Virus record (IMG/VR): IMGVR_UViG_3300042539_001655
Location: 1-22,620 of that record
From: a virus
Reading direction: 5' to 3' (one strand)
DNA length: 22,620 nt
Shown here: positions 1-8,940 of the stretch, in pieces
Layout of the letters: every line of letters starts with the position of its first letter
Position numbering within the stretch: the stretch's first letter is position 1
The notes under the pieces: model-generated
Seen by the model: the letters and a program-made list of their open reading frames with translations, nothing else
What the model was told of the DNA's origin: nothing
Databases searched by the model: none
Translations under genes and position numbers: made by a program

Positions 1-68
1 TTTTGGGCACCGGTCGCAGAAAGGTTGCCAACAGGACGCAATCCAAAGGGCTTATTGACGTTTGCCAT
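1..68 (-). CDS. probable major capsid protein, N-terminal fragment (cut by window edge)
   Basis: Only the first 22 codons lie in the window, beginning MANVNKPFGLRPVGNLSATG. This N-terminus resembles a class of phage major capsid proteins that start MAN.NKPFGLRP. A GGAG ribosome binding site stands 7 bases before the ATG. The gene follows portal, co-chaperonin and scaffold-like genes, which is where the major capsid gene is expected. The family call rests on this short segment plus gene order; the rest of the protein is outside the window. Confidence 0.7.
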   Translation of the reverse strand, partial: MANVNKPFGLRPVGNLSATGAQ

Positions 69-97
69 TTGTAAGCTCCAAAGATTGATTAGCCAGA

Positions 98-571
98 TTA
101 CTCCGGCTTACGGAAAGTGGTGCGCGAACTCCGCTCGGGGCTCTGAATCCGCATTGACGAGTGCGCGTTCTCACGCAACAGCTCGTTATCTACCGCAGTC
201 AACTGATCCCGCGCCTTCTTCGCAAAGTAGGCATTGCGCTCTTCGACAGTTTCCACAGGAATGCGGGCAAGCATCAGACCGCCCACCGAGACAACGCCTG
301 CGTGCTTACCATCTTCAATGGTAGGCAGCATGCCCTGGTATTCCTCGGGGAGTTCCTCCAAACGAACGAGCTCATAGCCCTCGCGGAGGCGGCCATAGAT
401 GTTTTGCCGGTCATCAAACCCGTTGACTTCTGCTCGAATCCAGCGATGTTGAAAGCCTTCAGGGGCAGGGGGAGCGTCAAGACGTGAAGGTGGTGTCCAA
501 GGGCGGCGACGCGACTCTTTTTCGCGAGAAGCACGAGAGCTGCGGTCGAGGGTAAGTTTGGTTTCGCTCAT
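98..571 (-). CDS. conserved phage head-module protein, function unknown (157 aa)
   Basis: A 157-residue soluble protein with a basic, Arg/Ser/Pro-rich N-terminal third (about residues 8-40) and a charged, more ordered rest. I do not recognise a catalytic motif, signal peptide or membrane segment. The ATG is preceded by AAAGGAG, which lies inside the last codons of the scaffold-like gene (stop 4 bases upstream of the start codon), so translation is probably coupled. It sits between scaffold and capsid genes. A minor head, decoration or head-assembly role is therefore plausible, but this is inference from position only. Confidence 0.8.
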   Translation of the reverse strand: MSETKLTLDRSSRASREKESRRRPWTPPSRLDAPPAPEGFQHRWIRAEVNGFDDRQNIYGRLREGYELVRLEELPEEYQGMLPTIEDGKHAGVVSVGGLMLARIPVETVEERNAYFAKKARDQLTAVDNELLRENAHSSMRIQSPERSSRTTFRKPE

Positions 572-575
572 TTGA

Positions 576-1511
576 TCACTCCTTTACGTACTTGGCATAT
601 TCCTCAAGAGGAACATTCAGCTTCTTAGCAATAGCAACTTGGCTCGGGGATAGCCGAACAGTACGGCGCGCACTATTGATTCCGGAACTCCGGGTAGCAG
701 GGGCAACAGCTGGCGCGGGACGCTGTTGTCTGTTGGTTTGTTGCGGACTTTCATCCGTAAACCGCTTCGGAAACTCCTCCCGAAGGCGGCGGTCCAATTC
801 AGTATAGTATTCGTCGCTGTTGGGGTCAAACCCCTCGCTTTCCACGAGAGTTTGGTGGATGCCCCAGGCTCCGTAGGTCAGCACACGATCCTGGCCAAAC
901 CAGGTATTACGGGCGGCCCACTCCTCCGCACGGGGAGAAGGCGCAGGAGGCGCTGCCTGTGCGCGAGCAACCTGCGGAGCCTGCTGTGGAGCAGGCTGCG
1001 GTTGGCGCAACTGCTGCTCTTGCGTCTGAATCCATCCCGAAACCTGCCGCTGCTCCATCACCAGCTCAGAAAGCCGCTGATTGGCGTCAGTCTCAGTGTC
1101 AATGTCGCCCTCTTCGCGGGCTTTCTTGATGATGGCTTTGAGCGTAGCCTGCTGCGTGTCCAAACGAGTCTTGGCCTCGTTCAAACGGCTGTAGTCCGTG
1201 TGGACCAGCTTCTGTTGGAGCTCCTGCGCTTGGTTCTGCAACCCGCGGGCGTACTCCAAGGCAGCCTGCTCGCGGCGCTCGGACTCCCGCATGCGGGCAG
1301 TCAGCTTGGCAATGCGCTTTTGCACCGCGTCACTGACATGATCCAGCTCTTCGCGCTCTGCCTGGGTGGCAGAAGTCGAGGTAAGCGCCGAATTGGATGT
1401 CTCCATCGGCGCCTTGGACGAATCGCTAGGCTCGTCCAGGGTGATCTCGGCCGGTTTCTCGTCCGCGCCGATGTCAAATTCAAGTTGGGTGTCGGGAACA
1501 GTATTTGCCAT
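576..1511 (-). CDS. scaffold-like protein (coiled coil)
   Basis: A 311-residue, highly charged protein. Residues 1-50 are acidic and low in complexity. Residues about 55-170 form a long predicted coiled coil rich in Glu, Gln, Lys and Arg. A Pro/Ala/Gln-rich linker follows at about 170-195, then a folded section with several Trp and Tyr residues. A basic C-terminal segment (about 270-311) ends in a helix. An acidic coiled-coil protein directly before the capsid gene, with a basic C-terminal helix, is the usual design of a capsid scaffolding protein, whose C-terminal helix binds the coat protein. No protease domain is visible. The ATG follows GAGG at good spacing. The role is inferred from composition and gene order. 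Confidence 0.75.
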   Translation of the reverse strand: MANTVPDTQLEFDIGADEKPAEITLDEPSDSSKAPMETSNSALTSTSATQAEREELDHVSDAVQKRIAKLTARMRESERREQAALEYARGLQNQAQELQQKLVHTDYSRLNEAKTRLDTQQATLKAIIKKAREEGDIDTETDANQRLSELVMEQRQVSGWIQTQEQQLRQPQPAPQQAPQVARAQAAPPAPSPRAEEWAARNTWFGQDRVLTYGAWGIHQTLVESEGFDPNSDEYYTELDRRLREEFPKRFTDESPQQTNRQQRPAPAVAPATRSSGINSARRTVRLSPSQVAIAKKLNVPLEEYAKYVKE

Positions 1512-1519
1512 GGGCTACC

Positions 1520-1972
1520 TCACAGGTGAAGAATGTCTTCGGGGTCTTGAATGCGCGCCAAGATCTCGTCATCGTTCAAGATTCGGATCTCGCCGCCATC
1601 AATGTTCAGCCTGGCACCGGCGTAACGGCCAAAAATGACCCAGTCGCCCTTCTGGCACCACGCTCCATTCGGAAATTTGGCTTCATCCTTGTACGCAAGG
1701 TCGCCAACCGACAAAACATACCCGCAGACCGTCGCCACTTGCTCGCGCTGCCGAGTTTGATCGGCCAGGACGATGCCGCCCTTGCTTTTTTCAGCGCCGC
1801 GGTACGGCAGAATGACAATTCGCCAGCCTGTTGGCTTAGGAATGCGGTCTAAAACCGATTCCTCCAGCTTTTCCACGCTCAGACTCCCGTCTGACGTGTA
1901 AGCATCGTCCAAAACTGGCTCATGGGCCTCTTTCTCTTCGGCCCATTTCTTTTCCAAAGCAGTCATTTCCAT
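1520..1972 (-). CDS. phage GroES-like co-chaperonin (Cpn10)
   Basis: A 150-residue protein whose residues about 43-141 read as a Cpn10 fold. It has an opening strand RIPKPTGWRIVILPY, a mobile-loop-like segment EKSKGGIVLAD at 61-71, a glycine turn near 88-91, then KGDWVIFGRYAG and a closing ILNDDEILARI strand. GroES forms the lid of the GroEL folding chamber. T4 Gp31 and related phage proteins replace host GroES so that the capsid protein can fold. Host GroES is about 95 residues; the extra 42-residue N-terminal extension here is charged and unusual. The start is supported by AAAGGA upstream. The gene stands just before scaffold and capsid, which fits a role in capsid folding. Confidence 0.85.
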   Translation of the reverse strand: MEMTALEKKWAEEKEAHEPVLDDAYTSDGSLSVEKLEESVLDRIPKPTGWRIVILPYRGAEKSKGGIVLADQTRQREQVATVCGYVLSVGDLAYKDEAKFPNGAWCQKGDWVIFGRYAGARLNIDGGEIRILNDDEILARIQDPEDILHL

Positions 1973-1987
1973 TAAAAGGTCCTTTTG

Positions 1988-2170
1988 TTAGTCTTCGGCC
2001 CCGCGTAAAAGAGAGTGAATCACTTCTTCTACGAATTTGTAGCCTTCTAACCGACCCATCAGGAACTTGTACTGCTCCATGTCGCGAACACCGCCCGTAA
2101 GAATCATCATGTGCGTGTCTTCACGCAACCGACGAATCTCATGCAACAGTGTTTCAGTGAATTCCAGCAT
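1988..2170 (-). CDS. small conserved phage protein between portal and co-chaperonin (60 aa)
   Basis: A 60-residue, mostly helical, charged protein beginning MLEFTETLLHEIRRLRED. An in-frame ATG four codons upstream exists (start 2182), but the GGGG that could serve as ribosome binding site lies between the two ATGs, so the inner start is preferred. No motif, signal peptide or membrane span is visible. It ends 15 bases before the GroES-like gene, within the head module. The function is unknown; a small head-assembly factor is possible from context. Confidence 0.75.
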   Translation of the reverse strand: MLEFTETLLHEIRRLREDTHMMILTGGVRDMEQYKFLMGRLEGYKFVEEVIHSLLRGAED

Positions 2171-2236
2171 GGATATCCCCATGAAGCAGACAGATAGGCC
2201 CCTGTCCGAAGGCTGCGGTGCATATTAGCACCAAAC

Positions 2237-2371
2237 TCACGCCAGTTTCACCTTATTGAAGGCGTCTTTTCGATATACATACGACACTTTTGGCTTGTCA
2301 GTCGGGTTTTTGACTGTTTTAGGCCCCTCTTTGGGCGCCTTGGGTGCCAATTTGGCGGGCTTTTTGCGCAT
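2237..2371 (-). CDS. small basic protein overlapping the portal 3' end (44 aa)
   Basis: A 44-residue frame starts inside the portal gene in another reading frame and runs 82 bases past the portal stop. It has GGAG six bases before its ATG. The product is strongly basic, with about 13 Lys/Arg, and starts MRKKPAKLAPKAPKEGPKT, followed by a more structured tail with YVYRKDAFNKV. It overlaps the last 53 bases of the portal gene and fills most of the gap before the 60-residue gene. The ribosome binding site, gap-filling position and sensible tail support a real gene. The function is unknown; Lys/Pro/Ala-rich character suggests nucleic-acid or capsid binding (inference). Confidence 0.65.
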   Translation of the reverse strand: MRKKPAKLAPKAPKEGPKTVKNPTDKPKVSYVYRKDAFNKVKLA

Positions 2372-4673
2372 CTTGTGCTCCTTTTTGGGCTAATTTCGCT
2401 TGATCGATGGCCACGTCGTTGGCTTCTTTCTGCTGATCGAAGGCCAACCGCTGCTGATCCATTGCAATCCGGGCTTGATCGCGCTGTCCGGCCTGGGCGA
2501 TCTCCTGCTTCTTGAGCTCCACCAGCGGATCGCTCTGGTCGCCTGCCAGCTGCGACTGCAATTGCTTGACTTCCTGGAAGTACTGGGCCACTTTCAGGGC
2601 CACCATCGCCTCGCGCTGCAGCGCCGACACCAGTTTTTCAGGGTCCGTGCCGTACTGCTGGAACAACTCGGCCTCCACGGCCTCTTCCGCTTTCAAGCGG
2701 ATGTGGTCAAACACGTGCTTTTGCAGCGTCATCGCCACCTGTGGCACAGACGCAACAATCGGCGACATGCCAAACAGCAGGTGCGTCATGATGTGCGCGT
2801 CGTGCTGCTGGCCAGCAAAGGCCTTGAGCGGCGATCCGTCCAGCGCCTGTGAGTTCTCACTGGCCGGATCCTTGGGCTTGTCCACATTCTGCGTGTTCAG
2901 GATCTGGTCGATATCCCGCACGCCGATGGCCTCGTACATCCGGCGGTACGCCTCGTACATGTTGTGCATCTGCGGCGCGCTCTGCGCAAGCTGCAGCTGC
3001 GTCTGCGCCATGGTGATGCGCTGCGCCACCGAGAAAATGTTGGGGTCCGACACCGGCAGCACGTCAATCCGGTCGTCGAAGTCCCGCGCCTTGATGAAGC
3101 GGCTCTCGCCAGGCACGTCGTACGGGTACTGCGGCGGCAAGTACTCCGCAAAGCCCTGCGCCAAGAGCTGGAACTCCAGCTTCTGCGCATAGTGCAGGCG
3201 CTTGTGGATGGCCGACATGACGGCCGAGCCCTTCTCCAGCAACGCAATCGTCGTGCCCACAGCAGCGTTCTGATTGCTGTCGCCCACCTGCATGTCCGTG
3301 ATGCTCGACAGACGCCGGCCGGCATCCACACAGAAGCCCAGCAGCGCGAACAGCGTCTGGCTCGGCTCCTTGTACGGCAGCGGCAGCAACGACGCATTGA
3401 TCTCCGCGCCGCCCGTATCAATGTCCCGGAACTCACCAGGCTGCAGCGGCATGTCGTCGTTCATGATCCGCGCGCCCTTGGCCTTGAAGCCCGCTGGCAG
3501 GTTCGCCAGCGTGCCCGCGTCGATCAACTGCTGCAGCGCAGCCGACGAGGTCTTGCTCAAGCCACCGACCAGATGCAGGAAGCCCAAGCCATACGCACCG
3601 GGGCCCTGGACCAGCAGGTAATGCACGTAGTACTGCTTGCGACGATAAAGCTCGTCGCCCTGCTTCCAGTTGCGGCGGATGCCCACCACGTGATTCGTGA
3701 CCTCATCGATGGTCACGATGTACGGCAGCTTGATGCCCGTGGCCTCGCCGTCTTCCTTGTGCTCGAAGCCCGGCAGGTCATAGTCAACCTGGAACTCCAA
3801 CAGCACGATCTCTTCATCGTCGCCCCCCGTGGGCACGATGCCCACCACGCGGTCCTGTTCCTTCTGGATCACGTTCTGGCTTGTCTCAGCCACGGCCTGC
3901 GCCTGGGCGGTGTCCAAGTACTGGCCGCGGACCACGGCGCGCCGGTAGGCATTCACGGGCATCGTCACGCGGTGCGTGATCCGCGCGCATTCGCTCATGA
4001 CGCTTGAACCGTTGTACGGGATGTACAGATCCTCCGGCAGGATCAAGGCGCTCGTCATGCGGCCCTTGTCCTCGCAGTAGTACACCTTGCGGAAGGCCGA
4101 GCCGCCATAGCCCACGTAGAACAGCAACTGGTCGAAGTCCGGCGTGTACTCCTCCATCACCGTGGTGATCTGGTAATTCATGAAGTCACGCACGCGCTCG
4201 GCCTGCATCAACTTCTCGCGCGTCTCCTTGCCCAGGACCTGCGTGCGCACAGGGCCGCCCGCGGGCATGAGCTCCTTCAGCGCCTGCGCCTGGAACTGCA
4301 CCACGCTCTCGGTCAGCAAGGGATGCTGAACGGGGCACGCGCCCTTGAACGGCTTGGTGCGCTCCTCGAACGAGAAGCCCAGCAGCTTCAGGCCCTTGCC
4401 GTACTGGTCTTCCCACTGCTTGCGCGAAGACTTGTCTGCCTCGAACAGCGCCATCAGCTCCGCGGACATGCTCTGCAAGACTGACGGATCGACGACCTCA
4501 GCAAGGTTGCTGTCGAAGGGGACCTTGTCGTCCTCCTCCGGTCCGATGCCGACCACCACCTCGCCCGTCTTGGCGTCAAACTCGACGCTGATGTCAGGCA
4601 GGTTCTCTTCTACCTCGATGGCCACATCGCCCGCAGGCAGGTCGTCAATCGTGACGTTCTTTTCAATAGGCAT
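2319..4673 (-). CDS. portal protein
   Basis: A 784-residue protein that forms the dodecameric DNA channel at one head vertex. Recognition rests on the family-like stretch with SRKQWEDQYGKGLKLLGFSF, PFKGACPVQHPLL and VQFQAQALKELMPAGG, followed by a long core with the YVGYGGSAFRKVYY segment. Position between the terminase/transglycosylase genes and the scaffold-capsid genes agrees. The first 60 residues are acidic. The last 130 residues are a Gln/Ala/Lys-rich predicted coiled coil, as in barrel-type tails of large portals of the P22/N4 size class. Start ATG follows AAGGA. The 3' end overlaps a 44-residue gene. Confidence 0.88.
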   Translation of the reverse strand: MPIEKNVTIDDLPAGDVAIEVEENLPDISVEFDAKTGEVVVGIGPEEDDKVPFDSNLAEVVDPSVLQSMSAELMALFEADKSSRKQWEDQYGKGLKLLGFSFEERTKPFKGACPVQHPLLTESVVQFQAQALKELMPAGGPVRTQVLGKETREKLMQAERVRDFMNYQITTVMEEYTPDFDQLLFYVGYGGSAFRKVYYCEDKGRMTSALILPEDLYIPYNGSSVMSECARITHRVTMPVNAYRRAVVRGQYLDTAQAQAVAETSQNVIQKEQDRVVGIVPTGGDDEEIVLLEFQVDYDLPGFEHKEDGEATGIKLPYIVTIDEVTNHVVGIRRNWKQGDELYRRKQYYVHYLLVQGPGAYGLGFLHLVGGLSKTSSAALQQLIDAGTLANLPAGFKAKGARIMNDDMPLQPGEFRDIDTGGAEINASLLPLPYKEPSQTLFALLGFCVDAGRRLSSITDMQVGDSNQNAAVGTTIALLEKGSAVMSAIHKRLHYAQKLEFQLLAQGFAEYLPPQYPYDVPGESRFIKARDFDDRIDVLPVSDPNIFSVAQRITMAQTQLQLAQSAPQMHNMYEAYRRMYEAIGVRDIDQILNTQNVDKPKDPASENSQALDGSPLKAFAGQQHDAHIMTHLLFGMSPIVASVPQVAMTLQKHVFDHIRLKAEEAVEAELFQQYGTDPEKLVSALQREAMVALKVAQYFQEVKQLQSQLAGDQSDPLVELKKQEIAQAGQRDQARIAMDQQRLAFDQQKEANDVAIDQAKLAQKGAQDAQKARQIGTQGAQRGA

Positions 4674-4687
4674 GTTCTATCCTTACT

Positions 4688-7480
4688 TTATACGCCACCC
4701 AGGTCCCGGAGCTCTTCCAGGTGCCTTTGCGTGTTGCTGCGAGTTCGCTCGTATTGCAACTGCGCCTTGTAGTGTTGCAGGCCCGACGTCAAGTACTTGT
4801 CGTCCTCTTCAATGCTTGTGGGCTTGAGCACGTCCTTGAAGAACTGCTGCACCGCACTGCCGTACTTGCCCGGGTCCGTGTTCCCCGTTGCGCGGCCCTG
4901 TCCCTTGACCTGCGTCACGACCGGCGAGAACTCATCGTCCATCCGCACCTCCACCGTCGTCACAGGGCGGTTGCGGTTGTCGCGCAGCGTGTAGATCTGC
5001 ATCTTGCCGTCCTTGAAGGCCTGGCGCTTTTGGGACGAATACGTCGGGCCGCCCAGCTCATAGCCGCCCACCGAGTGGCCAAGGTAGGCGCCTTCGGGCA
5101 CCGTGGCCTTGGACTCCTCGATGCGCTTCCAAGCGTATCCGGCCAGCGGGCCTTCTTGGATCTGCAACAGCGGCGCACTTACGCCTTCGGTAAAGAACCG
5201 CTCGTTGACCCGTTTGCCCGCCTTGATGTCCGCGATCAGCGTTTCCAGCTCAAACTTCTTGAGCCGGAACTTGGCAGAGTCCTTGACGACGTCCTCAAAC
5301 CGCGTCTTACCAATCTCCTTGGGCGTGAGCGTCGCCAAGTACTCGTTGATGTACTGCGGCGTGAGAATGTCTTCCAGCGGTTTTTGCAACTTGATGTCAA
5401 AGATGGGCTCGCCCGTCTCAATTGCCCGACGCAATGTTTCTGAAACAGGCTGCCTTCCCCCTTTGGGCACCGGACCCACAAACGTAGATGCCTGCAGCAG
5501 TTGGGCAGGCACAGTCGTGTCATACGCAGTTGAAAGCAATTTGCCCGTTTCAGGCTGCGTGGTCAGCATGTTTACGGTAGGGATGTTTACCAGCTCCGGT
5601 CGCACCCCCGCCTCAATCAGCTTGTCTTCTAGTACTGTCTTGGCCTGGGCCGCCCGGGCATGGCCCGCAGGAGTCATCCAATTTCGCCCAGGCTCCAATA
5701 TCCCTGGGTCAGTGAACATCATCGGCCTGATGCCCGTCATCTCGTCATACTTGCGGGTCAAGTCCTCGGTCGCTTCCGGGTACTTCGGGAAGAACCGCTC
5801 CTCGCCCGTCACAGGGTTGACCTTCGTCTTGCCCTGCTTGGTCTGCTCAATAGCGTACTTGCGGAAGTCTTTCTCCAGCGCCGGCGTCGTAATGTTGCCC
5901 TGCAGGATCTGCTTGAGGATAGGGTCGTCCGGAGTCCCGAACTGCCGCGTGATGTAGTTCGTGGCCTTGGTCTGCCAGAAGTTTTGGATGGCATCTAGCT
6001 TTTCCGGGTCCACCGGACCCGACGGACCATTCAAGCCTGTGGCCACCCACGCCTCCATGTTGCTGAGCAAATCGCGCCCCATGGACCTGTGCCCAGACAC
6101 GCCTTCGCCCATCGCCGACACGCCGCCACCGGGCGGGCGCACAGCGTACAAAGGGGCTGCCGCCGGAGCTACCCTCTGAATAGCCCGCTCCACGGTCCGC
6201 GCTACAGTGGGGTCACTCGCCGCCGCCTGCGCAAGCATCTTAGCTGCTTCCCCCGTCTTCTCCACACCACGGGCCGCGGTCCGCGTCGCACCAGCCGGGT
6301 TCACAAGATTGCTGGCAATGTCGCCGGCCGTGTAGAACGCCCTAAGCGTCGGGTCCGTCGGCTCCGGGAACGCCAACCCCGCTTGACGCGACTTTTCCTT
6401 CAGCCAGTCACTGCCGCCTACAGGCCTCTCGACGTTGTACCCCAGCGGCCGCATCAGCATCGCCGCCACGTCCACAGGGAATCCCACGACGTTCTGCGGC
6501 AGCAAGGTCGCTCCCTTGGCCGCCTCCTTCTGGGCCTCCCCAGACTGCAACGCCCGCGTCACCGCCCCAGCCTTGCGCCCCTTGCCCGAACTGGGCACTA
6601 CGCCAAAGGCCGCCTTGCTCGCCCGCTCCAGCTCCTCAGCCGTGGGCTCCATCTCGGCCAACATCTCCCTGGCCGACTTTTCAGCCTTTTCTGACTTGGC
6701 CTCGCCGCCCTCGTTGAACTGGGCCGCGGGCCGCGCTCCACTGAGCATCTCGTTGATCCGACGGTAGTCAGCATCCGACCGCGCCATCCCAATCAACCGA
6801 GTGATCTCCTCACTCTCGCCCACCAACCCGCCACTGGCCATCATCACCGGCTCCATCGCCGTGGGCTCCACCTGCGGCGCCTGCGCAAACAACTGCAGCG
6901 CCGCCTCCCGCTCCATCTCCGGCAACGTCAACGGCGGACCAGGCACAAACTCCTTCTTCGGCACAGGAGCAGGCCTCTTGCCTACATCCCCAAACCTCTC
7001 CTGCCACCGACCACGCACCTGGCCAGCAGTCAAACCCCTCAGCTCCGGGTTAGAACGCATCGCGACCCGGGAGTAAATCCTGTCCACCGGCGTCTCGTCC
7101 GCAGCAGACAAAACATCCACACTCCTCTTGGGCCCAGAGAAATGCGCCGCATACAACTCAAACGGCTCAGGCTCCCGCCCAAGCCTATTCTTCAAATAAT
7201 CGCGCGCCTCGGCCAAGGACCGCACCCCGTACTCAATATCCTCCTCAACCGACAAAACCTTCTTCGGCGGCAACCCCAACTCACGCCGACGCGCATCTGT
7301 CAATTGAAATAAACCCGTAGCCGTCGAGCGACGATTCCTCGCCGACGGACGCAAACTGCTCTCCAACTCCGCTACACGAATAACAACCTGCGGATCAAGC
7401 TCCGCGGCCCGGGCACGCTGCTCAATCATCTCAAGCAAACGCTCCCGCTTGTATTCCTGCTTCGCAGCTTTAGTGGCCAT
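4688..7480 (-). CDS. large virion-associated protein with N-terminal lytic transglycosylase domain
   Basis: A 930-residue protein. Residues about 10-150 read as a soluble lytic transglycosylase domain: catalytic Glu at 40 in ELESSLRP, then ATGLFQLT at 54-61, then the later AAHFSG segment. These enzymes cut the glycan strands of peptidoglycan. The middle (about 200-470) is Ala/Glu-rich and of low complexity. Residues about 470-780 look folded but I do not recognise them. About 800-905 contain YTLRDNRNRPVTTVEV and VTQVKGQGRATG, reminiscent of a module seen in large polyvalent phage proteins (tentative). The start overlaps the terminase stop as TGATG, so the two genes are coupled. A head-packaged protein that opens the cell wall during DNA entry is the likely role. 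Confidence 0.8.
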   Translation of the reverse strand: MATKAAKQEYKRERLLEMIEQRARAAELDPQVVIRVAELESSLRPSARNRRSTATGLFQLTDARRRELGLPPKKVLSVEEDIEYGVRSLAEARDYLKNRLGREPEPFELYAAHFSGPKRSVDVLSAADETPVDRIYSRVAMRSNPELRGLTAGQVRGRWQERFGDVGKRPAPVPKKEFVPGPPLTLPEMEREAALQLFAQAPQVEPTAMEPVMMASGGLVGESEEITRLIGMARSDADYRRINEMLSGARPAAQFNEGGEAKSEKAEKSAREMLAEMEPTAEELERASKAAFGVVPSSGKGRKAGAVTRALQSGEAQKEAAKGATLLPQNVVGFPVDVAAMLMRPLGYNVERPVGGSDWLKEKSRQAGLAFPEPTDPTLRAFYTAGDIASNLVNPAGATRTAARGVEKTGEAAKMLAQAAASDPTVARTVERAIQRVAPAAAPLYAVRPPGGGVSAMGEGVSGHRSMGRDLLSNMEAWVATGLNGPSGPVDPEKLDAIQNFWQTKATNYITRQFGTPDDPILKQILQGNITTPALEKDFRKYAIEQTKQGKTKVNPVTGEERFFPKYPEATEDLTRKYDEMTGIRPMMFTDPGILEPGRNWMTPAGHARAAQAKTVLEDKLIEAGVRPELVNIPTVNMLTTQPETGKLLSTAYDTTVPAQLLQASTFVGPVPKGGRQPVSETLRRAIETGEPIFDIKLQKPLEDILTPQYINEYLATLTPKEIGKTRFEDVVKDSAKFRLKKFELETLIADIKAGKRVNERFFTEGVSAPLLQIQEGPLAGYAWKRIEESKATVPEGAYLGHSVGGYELGGPTYSSQKRQAFKDGKMQIYTLRDNRNRPVTTVEVRMDDEFSPVVTQVKGQGRATGNTDPGKYGSAVQQFFKDVLKPTSIEEDDKYLTSGLQHYKAQLQYERTRSNTQRHLEELRDLGGV

Positions 7481-8940
7481 CAGTAGTACTCAACAGGTCC
7501 CAAGGCTCGCGGCTCGCGGTCGTCCTCTTCGTCAGTGTGCAGGCGAACAAAGTTGCCTTGACGAAACCGCATCATCGCCTGCGTCGTAGAGTCAACCATA
7601 TCATCGTTGTCGCCATTTGGGAATGCCGCACACTCCTCAATTAACTCCTGTGCCCATTCGAGGTCCGGGGCCCAGACCATCCCCGACTCAAACATCGGCG
7701 CCACAGAGTTCGCCCGGCTGATCTTGTCCGTCCCCGTCTTGCGGCCACCCGGCGAGTACATCGTCACAGGAATCCCCATCCGACGCATCTCCTGCTGGAG
7801 GACCGTGCCCGTGGCCTTCGCCTCAATCAGCACGTTGTCAGGATTCCACTGCCGGTACTCCTCCTTGGCAATGCGCTTGAGCTCCGGGAAATCCCACCGC
7901 CCACGCTTGACCCCCAACAGGATGATGTTGGGCCCCGAGTCAGAGTCCGGGTAAAAGACGCCCCAGGTCGTGATCACAGAGTAGTCCGCCGTCTCCTTCT
8001 TGGAGTACGCCGTGTCGTACGACTGGATCAAGTACTCACAGGGCGGCGGATCGTCGTACTTCCAAATGCGCCACCACTCGCGCTTGAGGATCGCGCCCTC
8101 GTCGTTGGTCGGCTGCTGCTGGTACATCGCGTTCCACTTCTGGACCGACAACGACGCCTTGACAGCATTCAACTCCTCGATCTTCCAGAACCCGGGCCAC
8201 AAAGGCTTGCCCGAGGGCAGGATGGCGGGGAACTCAATGATCTCCCACTGGTCCGCCTTCGGACTGCTCTGCTGCTTGAGCAGGCGAGCCGTCAGATCCT
8301 TCGTGCCCCAGCGGGTCATCACAATGATCACCGAGCCGCCAGGCTGCAGACGAGAGCGAGGGCCAGAGGTGTACCACTCCCAGGCGTTTTCTAGCGCCAG
8401 CTCCGACAAAGCATCCTGCTCGGAATGCGGGTCGTCGATGATCAAAAGGTTTGCGCCACGCCCGGTCATCGCGCCGCCGACACCGACCGCGAAGTATTCG
8501 CCGCCCTTGTTGGTATCCCAGCGACCGGCCGCCTTACTGTCGGCCTGCAACGACACGTCAGGGAATAACTCCTTGTAGCGGTCCATATCCATGAGGTTAC
8601 GGACCTTGCGGCCGAATCTCACGGCCAGCTCGCCGGTGTGCGTGGCCTCAATAATCTTCGTGTCTGGCTTGTGCCCCATCACGAACGCGGGCAGTAAGTA
8701 CGAAGCAAACTCGGACTTCGTGTGCCGCGGGGGCATGTTGATGATCAGCCGCTTAAGCGTCCCATTAACCACCCGGTCAAACGCACTGGCCATCTTCTCG
8801 TGGTGGGCCCCGATTAACGCCTCGGGCCAGACGTAGCGGACGAAATCGAGGAACTTGTCCCTCGCGCTGTCCTGGGCGCTGAGCTGCGCCAGGCGGTACT
8901 CAAGCTTCAGGCGTTCTTCTTCGATATGTTCAGGGGTCAT
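7480..8940 (-). CDS. terminase large subunit
   Basis: A 486-residue DNA-packaging motor. It has an N-terminal ATPase with a deviant Walker A PPRHTKS at about 70-76, Walker B NLLIIDDP with D169/D170, and a following TRWG motif at 209-212. A C-terminal RNase H-like nuclease has acidic residues D309 (SYDTAYS), E373 (LIEAKATG) and D447/D450 (NDDMVDSTTQ). The ATG at 8940 is chosen. A TTG ten codons upstream would extend the protein but the extension looks like noise, and neither start has a good ribosome binding site. A 920-base non-coding stretch precedes it. The small subunit gene lies about 7.4 kb upstream, an unusual separation. Confidence 0.93.
   Translation of the reverse strand: MTPEHIEEERLKLEYRLAQLSAQDSARDKFLDFVRYVWPEALIGAHHEKMASAFDRVVNGTLKRLIINMPPRHTKSEFASYLLPAFVMGHKPDTKIIEATHTGELAVRFGRKVRNLMDMDRYKELFPDVSLQADSKAAGRWDTNKGGEYFAVGVGGAMTGRGANLLIIDDPHSEQDALSELALENAWEWYTSGPRSRLQPGGSVIIVMTRWGTKDLTARLLKQQSSPKADQWEIIEFPAILPSGKPLWPGFWKIEELNAVKASLSVQKWNAMYQQQPTNDEGAILKREWWRIWKYDDPPPCEYLIQSYDTAYSKKETADYSVITTWGVFYPDSDSGPNIILLGVKRGRWDFPELKRIAKEEYRQWNPDNVLIEAKATGTVLQQEMRRMGIPVTMYSPGGRKTGTDKISRANSVAPMFESGMVWAPDLEWAQELIEECAAFPNGDNDDMVDSTTQAMMRFRQGNFVRLHTDEEDDREPRALGPVEYY

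Noticed and set aside
726-1529. Plus-strand open frame of 267 codons opposite the scaffold-like gene
   Set aside because: Leu/Arg-rich antisense of a coiled-coil gene; no ribosome binding site.
2964-4007. Plus-strand open frame of 347 codons opposite the portal gene
   Set aside because: Arg/His/Leu/Gln-rich antisense of a clear portal gene, with no start signal.
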